From: an uncultured Clostridium sp.
GTDB taxonomy: Bacteria > Bacillota > Clostridia > Peptostreptococcales > Peptostreptococcaceae
Reading direction: 5' to 3'
Assembly (NCBI GenBank): GCA_900550335.1
Contig: URRU01000030.1
Coordinates: 1-13,443, forward strand
DNA: 13,443 nucleotides
The stretch's first letter is position 1. Every line of letters begins with the position of its first letter. Shown here piece after piece: positions 1 through 7,320 of the stretch. The notes beneath the pieces are model-generated. The model did not search any database. It was given only the letters and a program-made list of their open reading frames with translations, and was not told the DNA's origin. Made by a program: the position numbers and the translations under genes.

Positions 1-72
1 AGAAAAAGAAGAATTTTTATTAAATTTTTAAAGAGCATAAAATAATATAAATTTTTTAGAAGTTTTGGGAAT

Positions 73-104
73 AAAAAAAGAGATGTAGAATTCTCTACAT
101 CTCT
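73..104 (-). terminator. Rho-independent terminator after rnfB
   Basis: On the minus strand a perfect 11-bp stem (AGAGATGTAGA pairing with TCTACATCTCT, arms at 94-104 and 79-89) encloses a 4-base loop and is followed by six T residues (73-78). It lies 33 bases past the rnfB stop codon and marks the end of the rnf operon. The 72 bases beyond it to the window edge are AT-rich and hold no gene that I can see. Confidence 0.93.
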
Positions 105-136
105 ATTATTTACAACAATATTAATTTTTATTTTGA

Positions 137-1108
137 TTATACTAATTTGATTGCTTTTTTAGGACATTTCTGCATACATAAATGACATCCTACACATTTG
201 TCCTGATTTATTTCGTGAGATACTTTAAGTTCACCAGATATAGCATCAAATTTACACTGTTTAGCACATATTGTACAACCAACACATAAATCTTTATCTA
301 TTGTTACTTTCTGTCTCTTAGCTAAATCTCCTGCTATTACTTTTGTAGGACATTTTTCAACACATACCATACATCCTACACATTTTTCAGGGTCTATTTT
401 AGCTACGTTGTTTTCAACGTGAACTGCATCAAATTTACAATTCTTTTCACATATACCGCAACCTATACATCCAGCAGAGCAGTTATCTTTAACTACTTTA
501 CCTTTCTGAGTATTGTTACAGTTTACTATTATTTCCTGAGAAGCTGGTTTTTCAACTATTAATCCTTTTGGACAAACTTCTCTACATTTACCACAGTTAA
601 CACATTTTTCTTCGTCAACTACAGCAACTCCATCAACTATATGTATAGCATCGAATCCACAAACAGAAACACAAGTTCCTAATCCTAGACAACCCTGTGC
701 ACATGCTTTAGCACCACCGTTAAGGACAGATGCTGCTCTACATTCCTGAACACCATCGTATTCAAATTTATCTTTTGCTTTTTCGCAAGTACCTTTACAT
801 ATTACATGAGCTACTTTTCTTTCACCAGTTTCAGCTTCTACACCCATTATTTCTCCAACTTTGGCTGCAACTGCTGCTCCACCAACTGGACATGCATTTA
901 TAGCTGCTTCACCTTTTACTATCGCTGCTGCACATCCTCCACAACCTGGGTATCCACATCCACCACAGTTTGCTCCTGGAAGTACACCAAGTATTTCTTC
1001 TTCTCTTGGGTCAACTTCAACAGCGAATTTTTTTGATGCAAAGTCAAGAATTAATCCGAATATTAACCCTAATGCACCTAATAATATTACCGCTTTTAAT
1101 ATTTCCAC
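137..1108 (-). CDS. rnfB: Rnf complex subunit RnfB, polyferredoxin (electron entry)
   Basis: RnfB accepts electrons from reduced ferredoxin at the cytoplasmic face and passes them into the Rnf complex. Residues 5-24 form the single N-terminal membrane helix. It is followed by a Cys-rich Fe-S domain (C48, C51, C56 and C73, in a CGGCGYPGCGGC context). Six ferredoxin-type Cys motifs then follow, starting near residues 136, 169, 210, 243, 275 and 305, most with the CxxCxxCxxxCP pattern. By motif count this allows about seven [4Fe-4S] clusters, far more than the proteobacterial form, and is typical of the long clostridial RnfB of about 320-330 residues. The start is GTG (1106-1108), supported by GGGGAGG nine bases upstream; no ATG is better placed. 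It is the last gene of the operon, 20 bases after rnfA. All eight glutamines are CAG. The identification is certain; the exact cluster number is inferred. Confidence 0.97.
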   Translation of the reverse strand: MEILKAVILLGALGLIFGLILDFASKKFAVEVDPREEEILGVLPGANCGGCGYPGCGGCAAAIVKGEAAINACPVGGAAVAAKVGEIMGVEAETGERKVAHVICKGTCEKAKDKFEYDGVQECRAASVLNGGAKACAQGCLGLGTCVSVCGFDAIHIVDGVAVVDEEKCVNCGKCREVCPKGLIVEKPASQEIIVNCNNTQKGKVVKDNCSAGCIGCGICEKNCKFDAVHVENNVAKIDPEKCVGCMVCVEKCPTKVIAGDLAKRQKVTIDKDLCVGCTICAKQCKFDAISGELKVSHEINQDKCVGCHLCMQKCPKKAIKLV

Positions 1109-1128
1109 TATTCTTCGCCTCCCCGTTT

Positions 1129-1704
1129 TTATAACTTAATAAGTCCTGTGAATCCTAAGAAAGCGATTGACATTAAACCTGCTGATATTAATGTTATAGG
1201 GAAACCTTTGAAAGCTTCCGGAATATCTGACAATTCTAATCTTTCTCTTATACCTGCGAATATTACTATTGCAAGAGTGAACCCTATACCTGCACCACAA
1301 CCATTGATTATAGTTTCTATTAGGTTGTATCCTTTGTCTATATTAACTATTGCTATACCAAGAACGGCACAGTTAGTAGTTATAAGAGGTAGGAATACCC
1401 CAAGAGCCTGATATAGAGATGGACTCATTTTTTTGATTACCATTTCAACGAACTGAACTATAGATGCTATAACAAGTATGAATGCTATAGTCTGAAGATA
1501 TTCAGTTCCAGTTTTTACTAATAACATCTGTATGAAATAAGTTATAACTGATGCAAGTGTTAAAACGAATGTAACTGCAACACCCATACCTACAGCAGTG
1601 TCAACTTTTTTTGAAACCCCAAGGAACGGACATATACCAAGGAACTGAGATGTTATAACGTTATTTACAAGAACTATACTTAAAAATAATAGTACTAAAT
1701 TCAT
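1129..1704 (-). CDS. rnfA: Rnf complex membrane subunit RnfA
   Basis: This is a 191-residue integral membrane protein of the RnfA/NqrE family with six predicted hydrophobic helices. Together with RnfE it forms the pseudo-symmetric membrane core of the complex. In this family two half-helix cysteines from each protein hold an intramembrane Fe-S cluster that carries electrons across the membrane. The matching residues are visible here as C25 (GICPFLG) and C112 (TTNCAVLG). The ATG at 1702-1704 follows a G-rich ribosome site (GGGGGTG) seven to eight bases upstream, which overlaps the 15-base gap after rnfE. The length is normal for the family. Family membership is clear; the cluster role is taken from related structures. 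Confidence 0.97.
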   Translation of the reverse strand: MNLVLLFLSIVLVNNVITSQFLGICPFLGVSKKVDTAVGMGVAVTFVLTLASVITYFIQMLLVKTGTEYLQTIAFILVIASIVQFVEMVIKKMSPSLYQALGVFLPLITTNCAVLGIAIVNIDKGYNLIETIINGCGAGIGFTLAIVIFAGIRERLELSDIPEAFKGFPITLISAGLMSIAFLGFTGLIKL

Positions 1705-1719
1705 TCACCTACACCCCCA

Positions 1720-2313
1720 TTATGCCTTTTTATTTTTTAATTTATTGAATCCTGCGAATAAGAATCCTAAAGTTAAGAATGCTCCTGGAGGAAGTATGAA
1801 TATTAATATTGGAGTGAAGTGTGCTCCAAATAAGCTAAATCCAAATAAGCTTCCGTTTCCAAGTAATTCTCTAACTGCTCCTATTACTGTTAGAGCTAAT
1901 GTGAATCCTATACCATTTCCAAGACCGTCTGCTGCAGATGCAACTGGACCGTTCTGGCTTGCGAAACTTTCTGCACGAGCAAGTATTATACAGTTAACAA
2001 CTATAAGTGGTATATATAAACCTAGTGCCTGATCTAGTACTGGTATATACGCTTTTAATAACATACCAACAATTGTAACGAATGTAGCTATAACAACTAT
2101 GAAAGATGGTATTCTGACTTTATCAGGAATTACCTTTCTTAAAAGTGATATTGCTATATTTGAACATGTAAGAACTACCGCAGTAGATAATCCCATACCC
2201 ATACCATTTATTGCTGAAGTAGTAACAGCTAGAGTAGGACACATACCTATTACCTGTACAAATGTTGGGTTTTCATCTATTAGTCCATTTTTAAAGACTT
2301 TACCGAAACTCAT
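1720..2313 (-). CDS. rnfE: Rnf complex membrane subunit RnfE
   Basis: This is a 197-residue integral membrane protein of the RnfE/NqrD family, the homologous partner of RnfA, with six predicted helices and a lysine-rich C-terminal tail. Conserved half-helix cysteines are at C25 (GMCPTLA) and C108 (VVNCIIL), as expected for the shared intramembrane Fe-S cluster with RnfA. The N-terminal FKNGLIDENPTFVQ segment is a recognisable family signature. The ATG (2311-2313) is preceded by AAGGAGGG (2320-2327). That ribosome site overlaps the rnfG stop codon, leaving only 12 bases between the two genes, so translation is probably coupled. Confidence 0.97.
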   Translation of the reverse strand: MSFGKVFKNGLIDENPTFVQVIGMCPTLAVTTSAINGMGMGLSTAVVLTCSNIAISLLRKVIPDKVRIPSFIVVIATFVTIVGMLLKAYIPVLDQALGLYIPLIVVNCIILARAESFASQNGPVASAADGLGNGIGFTLALTVIGAVRELLGNGSLFGFSLFGAHFTPILIFILPPGAFLTLGFLFAGFNKLKNKKA

Positions 2314-2325
2314 TTAAAACCCTCC

Positions 2326-2895
2326 TTATTTATTTAATGCGTTGAATACATCTATTGCAGCATTTACACCATTTGTAACTGCTGTTGATGATATTGTTGC
2401 ACCTGATATTGCAAGTATCTGATTGTCTCCTGATGCACTACCTTTAGCTACTTCAAGAGGTTTATCTGTTTTCTTTCCGTCATACTGTCCATTGAATGCT
2501 TCATCTTTAGATTTAGCACCTAGACCAGCTGTTTCTGACATTGTACCTATATCAACACCTGTTATTGTTCCATCTGTTGATATACCTATTATAACTTCTA
2601 TAGCTCCACCGTATCCGCTTGGAGTTGCTTTGAAAGTGTATCCAACATTTTCAGATCCGTTAAGACCTTCGTAAGCTTCTACAACAAGGCCATTACCTTT
2701 TCCTTCAAATTCAGAGGCATCTAACTGTTTGAAATCAGTAGCATCTGGAAGTACAGACTGTCTAAGTTCATTGTTAGCCTGAATATTTCTTTCTTCTATT
2801 ACTGGAGCTGTTATCTGGTTAGTTCCTGCTAGTAGGAATGATGCTACAGCACTTATAACTAATAATGTTCCACCAACTTTTACTGCACTATTCAT
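2326..2895 (-). CDS. rnfG: Rnf complex subunit RnfG, covalent FMN carrier
   Basis: RnfG has one N-terminal membrane helix (about residues 8-24) and an extracytoplasmic FMN-binding domain. The flavinylation motif is SGATISS, with T167 the predicted threonine that receives FMN through a phosphoester bond. The conserved ETAGLGAK stretch is at residues 121-128. The length of 189 residues is usual for Gram-positive RnfG. The start codon shares one base with the rnfD stop (TAATG on the minus strand) and has AAGGAGG upstream, so translation is coupled. Attachment of FMN in this family needs an ApbE-type flavin transferase, which is not encoded in this window and must be elsewhere in the genome. Confidence 0.97.
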   Translation of the reverse strand: MNSAVKVGGTLLVISAVASFLLAGTNQITAPVIEERNIQANNELRQSVLPDATDFKQLDASEFEGKGNGLVVEAYEGLNGSENVGYTFKATPSGYGGAIEVIIGISTDGTITGVDIGTMSETAGLGAKSKDEAFNGQYDGKKTDKPLEVAKGSASGDNQILAISGATISSTAVTNGVNAAIDVFNALNK

Positions 2896-3875
2896 TATTT
2901 TGCCTCCTTCCCGAATACTCTATTTTTAACGAATTTATCTATTAAAGGAGCAAGACAGTTAACAAGTAATATTGAGTAAGATACACCTTCTGGATATCCA
3001 CCATATAATCTTATAACTGAAGTGATTACACCTGCAAGAACTGCATATATAACCTGTCCTTTTTTAGTCATAGGAGATGTTGCGTAGTCTGTCAGCATGA
3101 AGAATCCTCCAAGCATTAAACCACCTGCCATTAACTGATATATAGCGAACTGTAAGTTAAATCCACCTAAAAGGAAAGTTAAAACAAATACTGTTACTAT
3201 ATATGCTACTGGCATTACATAACTTATAATTCCTTTGTATATAAGATATACTCCACCTAATATAACTAGTAATGCACAAGTTTCACCTATACATCCACCA
3301 GTATTTCCAAGGAACATATCTGTTAATGATATATTATTTGAAGCTAATTCTGCTAAACCTGATGGGCCAGCTTTTAAGAAGCTAAGTGGTGTTGCTGTAG
3401 ATACAGCATCAAGATTAGCTGCAGATACAAAGTTTACACCAGTTTTAGTCCAAGCAGTCATAGCTACTGGGAATGATGCTAATAAGAATGCTCTAGCTGC
3501 TAAAGCAGGGTTGACAAAGTTGCATCCTAATCCACCAAATACCATTTTTACAACTACCATAGCAAATATTCCACCTAATAAACACATCCACCATGGAAGT
3601 GAAGCTGGAACGTTGAATGCTAATAATAAACCTGTTACAACAGCTGAAAAATCACCTATTGTACTTTTCTTTTTCATTATTTTACAGAATATATGTTCTG
3701 ATCCTACTGTACCAAGTATACAGAAGAACATAGCACTTAAAGCATTAAGTCTGAAGTAGAATAGACCTGCAAGTGCTGCTGGAACAAGTGCTATAATAAC
3801 TTGTTTCATTATATATGATGTATCTTCATTACTTCTTACATGAGGAGAAGATGATACTATCAATTTATTTTCCAT
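2895..3875 (-). CDS. rnfD: Rnf complex membrane subunit RnfD, covalent FMN carrier
   Basis: This 326-residue polytopic protein belongs to the RnfD/NqrB family, with roughly nine to ten hydrophobic segments. The family signatures GGLGCNFVNPALAARAF (about 114-130) and GCIGETCALL (about 194-203) are intact. The covalent FMN site appears as DAVSTATPL, with T162 the expected attachment threonine. Here the small residues before that threonine read STAT, where many homologues have GAT. RnfD passes electrons between flavins and is thought to form part of the ion-translocating path. The ATG at 3873-3875 has AGGAGGAAA about seven bases upstream. It sits 21 bases after rnfC and overlaps rnfG by one base. 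Confidence 0.97.
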   Translation of the reverse strand: MENKLIVSSSPHVRSNEDTSYIMKQVIIALVPAALAGLFYFRLNALSAMFFCILGTVGSEHIFCKIMKKKSTIGDFSAVVTGLLLAFNVPASLPWWMCLLGGIFAMVVVKMVFGGLGCNFVNPALAARAFLLASFPVAMTAWTKTGVNFVSAANLDAVSTATPLSFLKAGPSGLAELASNNISLTDMFLGNTGGCIGETCALLVILGGVYLIYKGIISYVMPVAYIVTVFVLTFLLGGFNLQFAIYQLMAGGLMLGGFFMLTDYATSPMTKKGQVIYAVLAGVITSVIRLYGGYPEGVSYSILLVNCLAPLIDKFVKNRVFGKEAK

Positions 3876-3896
3876 TGTTTTTCCTCCTGACTTTTA

Positions 3897-5240
3897 TTAT
3901 TTTTTCTGTGCTGCCTGCTGTTTTCTTCTCTTAGCACCGATTTCTCTCTTAGCTGTTCTTATTGTCTGAACAAGAGGTCTTCTAGCTGGACATATGAATG
4001 AACATGAACCACATTCGATACAATCCATTGCGTTCTGTTCTTCAGCTTTATCGAAATCATTTTTCATTGAATATGCACTTATTAATAATGGCTGTAAGAA
4101 TGATGGACATACATCTGTACATCTACCACATCTTATACAGTTCTGCATTTCTGGAGTTCTTGATTCTTCTTCAGTTAAAAGAAGTATACCTGAAGATCCC
4201 TTATTAGTTGATATTTCTGTATGCCACTGTGTGAATCCCATCATTGGTCCACCCATGATAACTTTACCAAGGTTAGTACCTTCTTTGTATCCACCACACT
4301 GGTCTATTATTTCATTTACTCTAGTACCTATTTTTGTTATTAAGTTTTTAGGTTCTGCTATACATGGACCTGTTACAGTAGTTATTCTTTCTACTAAAGG
4401 CATACCAGTTGTTATAGCATCTGCTATAGCAGCCGCTGTACCAACGTTGTCAACAACAGCTCCTGCAGCTATTGGAAGTCCACCTGATGGAACTTCTCTA
4501 CCAGTACATGCATATATTAACTGTTTTTCAGCACCCTGTGGGTATTTAACTTTTAATGTAACAACTTCTATTTCTGGGAAGTCTTTTGCTACATTCTGAA
4601 CAGCTTCTATAGCATCTGGTTTGTTTTCTTCAATTCCTATAAATCCTTTTTTAACATCTAGAACTTTCATTAAAGCTCTACATCCTAAAACAACTTTTTC
4701 TGGCTGTTCTAGCATTAATCTGTGGTCAGCTGTTAAGTAAGGTTCACATTCTGCACCGTTAAGTATTACGAACTCTGCAGTTGATCCTGGAGGAGGACAT
4801 ACTTTAACGTGTGTAGGGAATGTTGCACCACCCATACCAACTATACCAGCTTCTTTTATTATTTCTACTATTTCTTCTTTTGAAAGATCTTCTAACTTAC
4901 CATGAGGTTTAACGCTTTCATGAAGTTCCTCTTTAAAGTCATTTTCTATAACTATACACATACCTTTACCATTTGGTATTTCATGTGGTTCTATAGCTAT
5001 AACTTTACCTGATACAGAAGAATGTATGTTGGCAGAAACAAATCCACCAGCTTCAGCTATTTTCTGTCCTAGCTTAACTTCATCTCCTACTTCAACTATA
5101 GGTTTAGCCGGAGCACCTATATGCTGCTGAATAGGAATGTAAACCACTTTTGGAGCTTCAGCTCTTTCAATTGGCTTTTTGTTAGAGTACTCTTTTCCAT
5201 GTGGAGGATGTATCCCTCCCTTAAAAGTTAAGAGTTTCAT
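3897..5240 (-). CDS. rnfC: Rnf complex subunit RnfC, NADH-binding peripheral subunit
   Basis: RnfC is the cytoplasmic subunit that carries FMN and reduces NAD+ with electrons from the Fe-S chain. The N-terminal FKGGIHPPHGKEYS segment marks the family. The nucleotide and flavin-binding core shows GIVGMGGATFPTHVK (132-146) and NGAECEPYLTADHRLM (161-176). Two [4Fe-4S] motifs are near the C terminus: C368, C371, C374 and C378 (CIRCGRCTDVCP), and C407, C410, C413 and C417 (CIECGSCSFICP). The tail is rich in Lys, Arg and Gln. At 447 residues this is the compact Gram-positive form, without the long alanine/lysine repeat tail of the E. coli homologue. The ATG at 5238-5240 follows AGGGGGT. It is the first gene of the operon, so regulation should act in the spacer upstream. 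All 16 glutamines are CAG. Confidence 0.97.
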   Translation of the reverse strand: MKLLTFKGGIHPPHGKEYSNKKPIERAEAPKVVYIPIQQHIGAPAKPIVEVGDEVKLGQKIAEAGGFVSANIHSSVSGKVIAIEPHEIPNGKGMCIVIENDFKEELHESVKPHGKLEDLSKEEIVEIIKEAGIVGMGGATFPTHVKVCPPPGSTAEFVILNGAECEPYLTADHRLMLEQPEKVVLGCRALMKVLDVKKGFIGIEENKPDAIEAVQNVAKDFPEIEVVTLKVKYPQGAEKQLIYACTGREVPSGGLPIAAGAVVDNVGTAAAIADAITTGMPLVERITTVTGPCIAEPKNLITKIGTRVNEIIDQCGGYKEGTNLGKVIMGGPMMGFTQWHTEISTNKGSSGILLLTEEESRTPEMQNCIRCGRCTDVCPSFLQPLLISAYSMKNDFDKAEEQNAMDCIECGSCSFICPARRPLVQTIRTAKREIGAKRRKQQAAQKK

Positions 5241-5294
5241 TATTTTACCCCCTATCTATAATAAACAATTTTTCTATCATATATTAGTATACTA

Positions 5295-5324
5295 TATATA
5301 ATAAAAATACTTAAGTATTGTTAA
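5295..5324 (-). promoter_or_regulatory. Candidate promoter for the rnf operon
   Basis: On the minus strand TTAACA (5319-5324) is separated by 18 bases from TATATA (5295-5300), about 55 bases before the rnfC start codon. The match to the vegetative consensus is moderate. In such AT-rich DNA other pairs can be drawn, for example with TATACT at 5286-5291 as the -10. A promoter must exist in this spacer because a strong terminator lies upstream, but its exact place is a guess. Confidence 0.3.
5306..5319. promoter_or_regulatory. Perfect 14-bp palindrome upstream of rnfC, operator-like
   Basis: AATACTTAAGTATT is identical to its own reverse complement. It lies between the candidate -35 and -10 elements of rnfC, touching the -35, which is a classic position for a repressor. 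I cannot assign it to a known regulator. It is short and AT-only except for one C/G pair, so chance cannot be excluded. Confidence 0.3.
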
Positions 5325-5604
5325 AAAAATATCTCCATTTTTACACATAAACTTTACAATTCTAACACACAAGATAGTTTTTTCGTTCATTTGATATATA
5401 CATCTTGTATTAAAGTGCAATATTTATATATATTTTTTTATCTTTAATTGTTTTTTGTCTATTTTTCAACAATTGTATCTTGTATACATATATTGTTAAT
5501 AAAACACCTTTAAAATTGCAAAACAACCAAAAGTAATAAAAATATATTTTGTAAATTAAGATATTTAGCTTAAACAACACATTTTTCGACTTCTATATTA
5601 TAAT

Positions 5605-5745
5605 TTAAATCCAAAATTTTTTCAATAATTTTCGTATTTTATCGTCATTTTTTATAAACTCATGAATTTTATCTTTCATTTTCATAATTAATTTGCAAAC
5701 GTATTCACATTTTTCTCCATCTTCAATACAAAAAAAGGAAGACAT
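5605..5745 (-). CDS. Possible small protein of 46 residues starting inside a terminator
   Basis: An open frame of 46 codons runs from ATG (5743-5745) to TAA (5605-5607). An AAGGAAG ribosome-like site lies a few bases upstream. Both this site and the ATG are in the terminator hairpin of the preceding gene, and the T tract encodes Phe-Phe. The predicted peptide has two Cys in CEYVC after a third at position 6, then a Lys-rich amphipathic helix-like half ending in KKFWI. It has no signal peptide. A shorter form could start at the ATG at 5683-5685 (26 residues). I do not recognise a family. It could be a real small protein made on read-through transcripts, the remnant of a longer gene, or a chance frame. 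Confidence 0.3.
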   Translation of the reverse strand: MSSFFCIEDGEKCEYVCKLIMKMKDKIHEFIKNDDKIRKLLKKFWI

Positions 5746-5757
5746 CGTCTTCCTTTT
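5731..5757 (-). terminator. Rho-independent terminator after the NlpC/P60 endopeptidase gene
   Basis: A perfect 11-bp stem (AAAAGGAAGAC pairing with GTCTTCCTTTT, arms 5747-5757 and 5733-5743) has a 3-base loop. Read on the minus strand it runs into an unbroken run of T that extends past the stem to 5731. It starts 20 bases after the stop codon of the endopeptidase gene and separates it from the rnf operon. The dyad would also work weakly on the plus strand, but no plus-strand gene approaches it. Confidence 0.92.
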
Positions 5758-5777
5758 AAATTTAAATATTAATTTTA

Positions 5778-7271
5778 TTAAAATCTTCTAGCTCCTAAAA
5801 GAACATCTCCGTAATATCCATTTAATGAGCTAACTTTTACTGAACCTGGTTTTGATTGTGTTCCACTACAATGGATAAACTTATCTCCTCCAATATATAT
5901 ACCAACATGGCTTACACCGCTTCCACCAGTGTTGAAGTATAATAAATCTCCTTTTTTGTAGTTACCTTTTTCAACAGGTGTACCAGCCTGTGCTTGATCT
6001 CTGGATACTCTTGGAATGTTTATTCCAGCTGCATTTTTATAAACCCACTGAGTATATCCTGAACAGTCAAAGCTTGAAGGGCCATTTCCACCCCATTTAT
6101 AAGGAACACCTAATAAAGTATATGCATAATCTACTATTTTATCTCCTGTAGCTGAACTTTCTCCATTTCCAAAAGAACCATTATTGCTATTTGAAGAACT
6201 TGAGTTTCCAGAGTTTGAATTGTTGGCACTTGAACCTCCATTTACAGGTTCATTTGTAGGAGTTACATAATCTCCACTTATCCAACCTTCTAATCCATTG
6301 GCTGTTTTTATTTTGTACCAACCACTAGATTTTTCTTTAACCTCAACAACACTTCCTCCAGCTAAAGAACCTACTATCGCATTGCTAGTTCCTGGACCTT
6401 TTCTAATATTCAATCCTTTTGATATAGTTACTTTTACTCTACCTGAAGCAGATGTAGAAGAATTATTCTGTGATGATGAGTTGTTTTGTGATGAACCATT
6501 AGATGGGGATTCATTTGCAGAACTTACATACTGACCACTTATCCAACCAGTACTTCCATTTGGTAAAACAACCTTTAACCATCCGCCAGATTTTTCTTGA
6601 ACTTTAACTACACTTCCTCCAGCTAAAGAACTCATAATTCCATGATTTGTTCCTGGTCCTTTTCTTACATTAAGACCACTAGATGTATTTACTTTTACAC
6701 TTCCACTAGCTTCTGTAGAATTTTCTTGAGAAGATGGTTTATTTTGAGTGCTTGTATTTCCTGAGCTTGTAGGTGAACCTACTATATATTGGCTACTAAT
6801 CCAACCTGTTCTTCCATCATTTAATTTAATTTTAGTCCAACCATTGCTATTTTTCTTTATAACCTGAACCTTCGCATTATTTTTTAATGTTCCTATAACA
6901 GAACTAGATGTAGAATCAGAACTTCTAACGTTTAGGCTTGTATTTACTGAAACATAAGCTATATATCCTGACTGATTATCTGAAGAACTTGAACCTGATG
7001 TATTTCCACCAGAAGTGCTTAAATAATCCCCACTAACCCATGCTTCTTTTCCTGAAGAAATCTTTACTTTTACCCATCCTTTTGATTTTTCAAGAACTGT
7101 TACTTTTGTTCCTTTTCTAAGAACTCCTCTTTTGCTGTAGCTTATTCCTGGTCCACTTCTCATATTAAGTGCATCAGCCACAACTGTTGCAGTTTCTAAT
7201 GCACTCGTATCCGCAGAAGTTGTTGCTATTGCCACTGCACTTATTCCTAAGGCTGCTATTGTCTTTTTCAT
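5778..7271 (-). CDS. Secreted SH3-domain NlpC/P60 cell-wall endopeptidase (CwlA-like)
   Basis: This predicted 497-residue exported peptidoglycan hydrolase should cut D-Glu to diamino-acid bonds in stem peptides. The order is: signal peptide (about 1-25, with ADTSA near the likely cleavage site); four bacterial SH3 domains (about 28-85, 105-163, 191-249 and 279-336), each with an LNxR and a GWxSG/S-type motif; a Ser/Asn/Gly linker; and an NlpC/P60 domain (about 376-497). The catalytic Cys is C403 in FDCSGY. The His is H455 in SHVGIYIG, with H467 as a likely third residue. An upstream in-frame ATG at 7284-7286 is a worse start, because GGGAGGT (7278-7284) overlaps it and is correctly spaced for the ATG at 7269-7271, which also begins a normal MKK signal peptide. 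In C. difficile I recall a similar protein beside rnfC called CwlA, involved in daughter-cell separation; orthology is inferred from domains and position. Confidence 0.93.
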   Translation of the reverse strand: MKKTIAALGISAVAIATTSADTSALETATVVADALNMRSGPGISYSKRGVLRKGTKVTVLEKSKGWVKVKISSGKEAWVSGDYLSTSGGNTSGSSSSDNQSGYIAYVSVNTSLNVRSSDSTSSSVIGTLKNNAKVQVIKKNSNGWTKIKLNDGRTGWISSQYIVGSPTSSGNTSTQNKPSSQENSTEASGSVKVNTSSGLNVRKGPGTNHGIMSSLAGGSVVKVQEKSGGWLKVVLPNGSTGWISGQYVSSANESPSNGSSQNNSSSQNNSSTSASGRVKVTISKGLNIRKGPGTSNAIVGSLAGGSVVEVKEKSSGWYKIKTANGLEGWISGDYVTPTNEPVNGGSSANNSNSGNSSSSNSNNGSFGNGESSATGDKIVDYAYTLLGVPYKWGGNGPSSFDCSGYTQWVYKNAAGINIPRVSRDQAQAGTPVEKGNYKKGDLLYFNTGGSGVSHVGIYIGGDKFIHCSGTQSKPGSVKVSSLNGYYGDVLLGARRF

Positions 7272-7277
7272 TAAACT

Positions 7278-7284
7278 ACCTCCC
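7278..7284 (-). promoter_or_regulatory. Ribosome binding site that sets the endopeptidase start
   Basis: GGGAGGT on the minus strand lies six bases before the ATG at 7269-7271. The earlier ATG at 7284-7286 overlaps this site and has no comparable site upstream of it. The shorter protein is therefore preferred. Confidence 0.8.
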
Positions 7285-7320
7285 ATCTCAATATATTTAT
7301 AAAATAAATCTCTTTTATTA

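Larger units (their letters stand above)
5241..5777. other. Long AT-rich spacer between the endopeptidase gene and rnfC
   Basis: This 537-base gap holds, from right to left, the terminator of the upstream endopeptidase gene (5731-5757), a possible 46-codon ORF (5605-5745) and about 360 bases of very AT-rich DNA before rnfC. That stretch contains a perfect 14-bp palindrome and several -10-like hexamers close to rnfC. A weak inverted repeat (AATTGTT at 5446-5452 and AACAATT at 5468-5474) and a direct repeat of ATCTTGTAT (5402-5410 and 5477-5485) are also present. I recognise no riboswitch or known RNA. The length is unusual in an otherwise dense window, so a long leader or an unannotated small RNA is possible. 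Confidence 0.6.

Noticed and set aside
3235..4599. Plus-strand open frames of 174 and 201 codons opposite rnfD and rnfC
   Set aside because: They are antisense to well-conserved rnf genes and rich in Pro, Ile and Asn, as expected from the complement of AT-rich coding DNA.
5369..5408. Inverted repeat ACAAGAT / ATCTTGT upstream of rnfC
   Set aside because: Only seven base pairs with a 26-base AT-rich loop and no T tract; too weak for a terminator or riboswitch call.
5318..5499. Two TTGTTAA half-sites (5318-5324 and 5493-5499) resembling the redox repressor Rex
   Set aside because: The consensus needs TTAACAA four bases later; at both places the second half does not match, so this is not a supported Rex operator.
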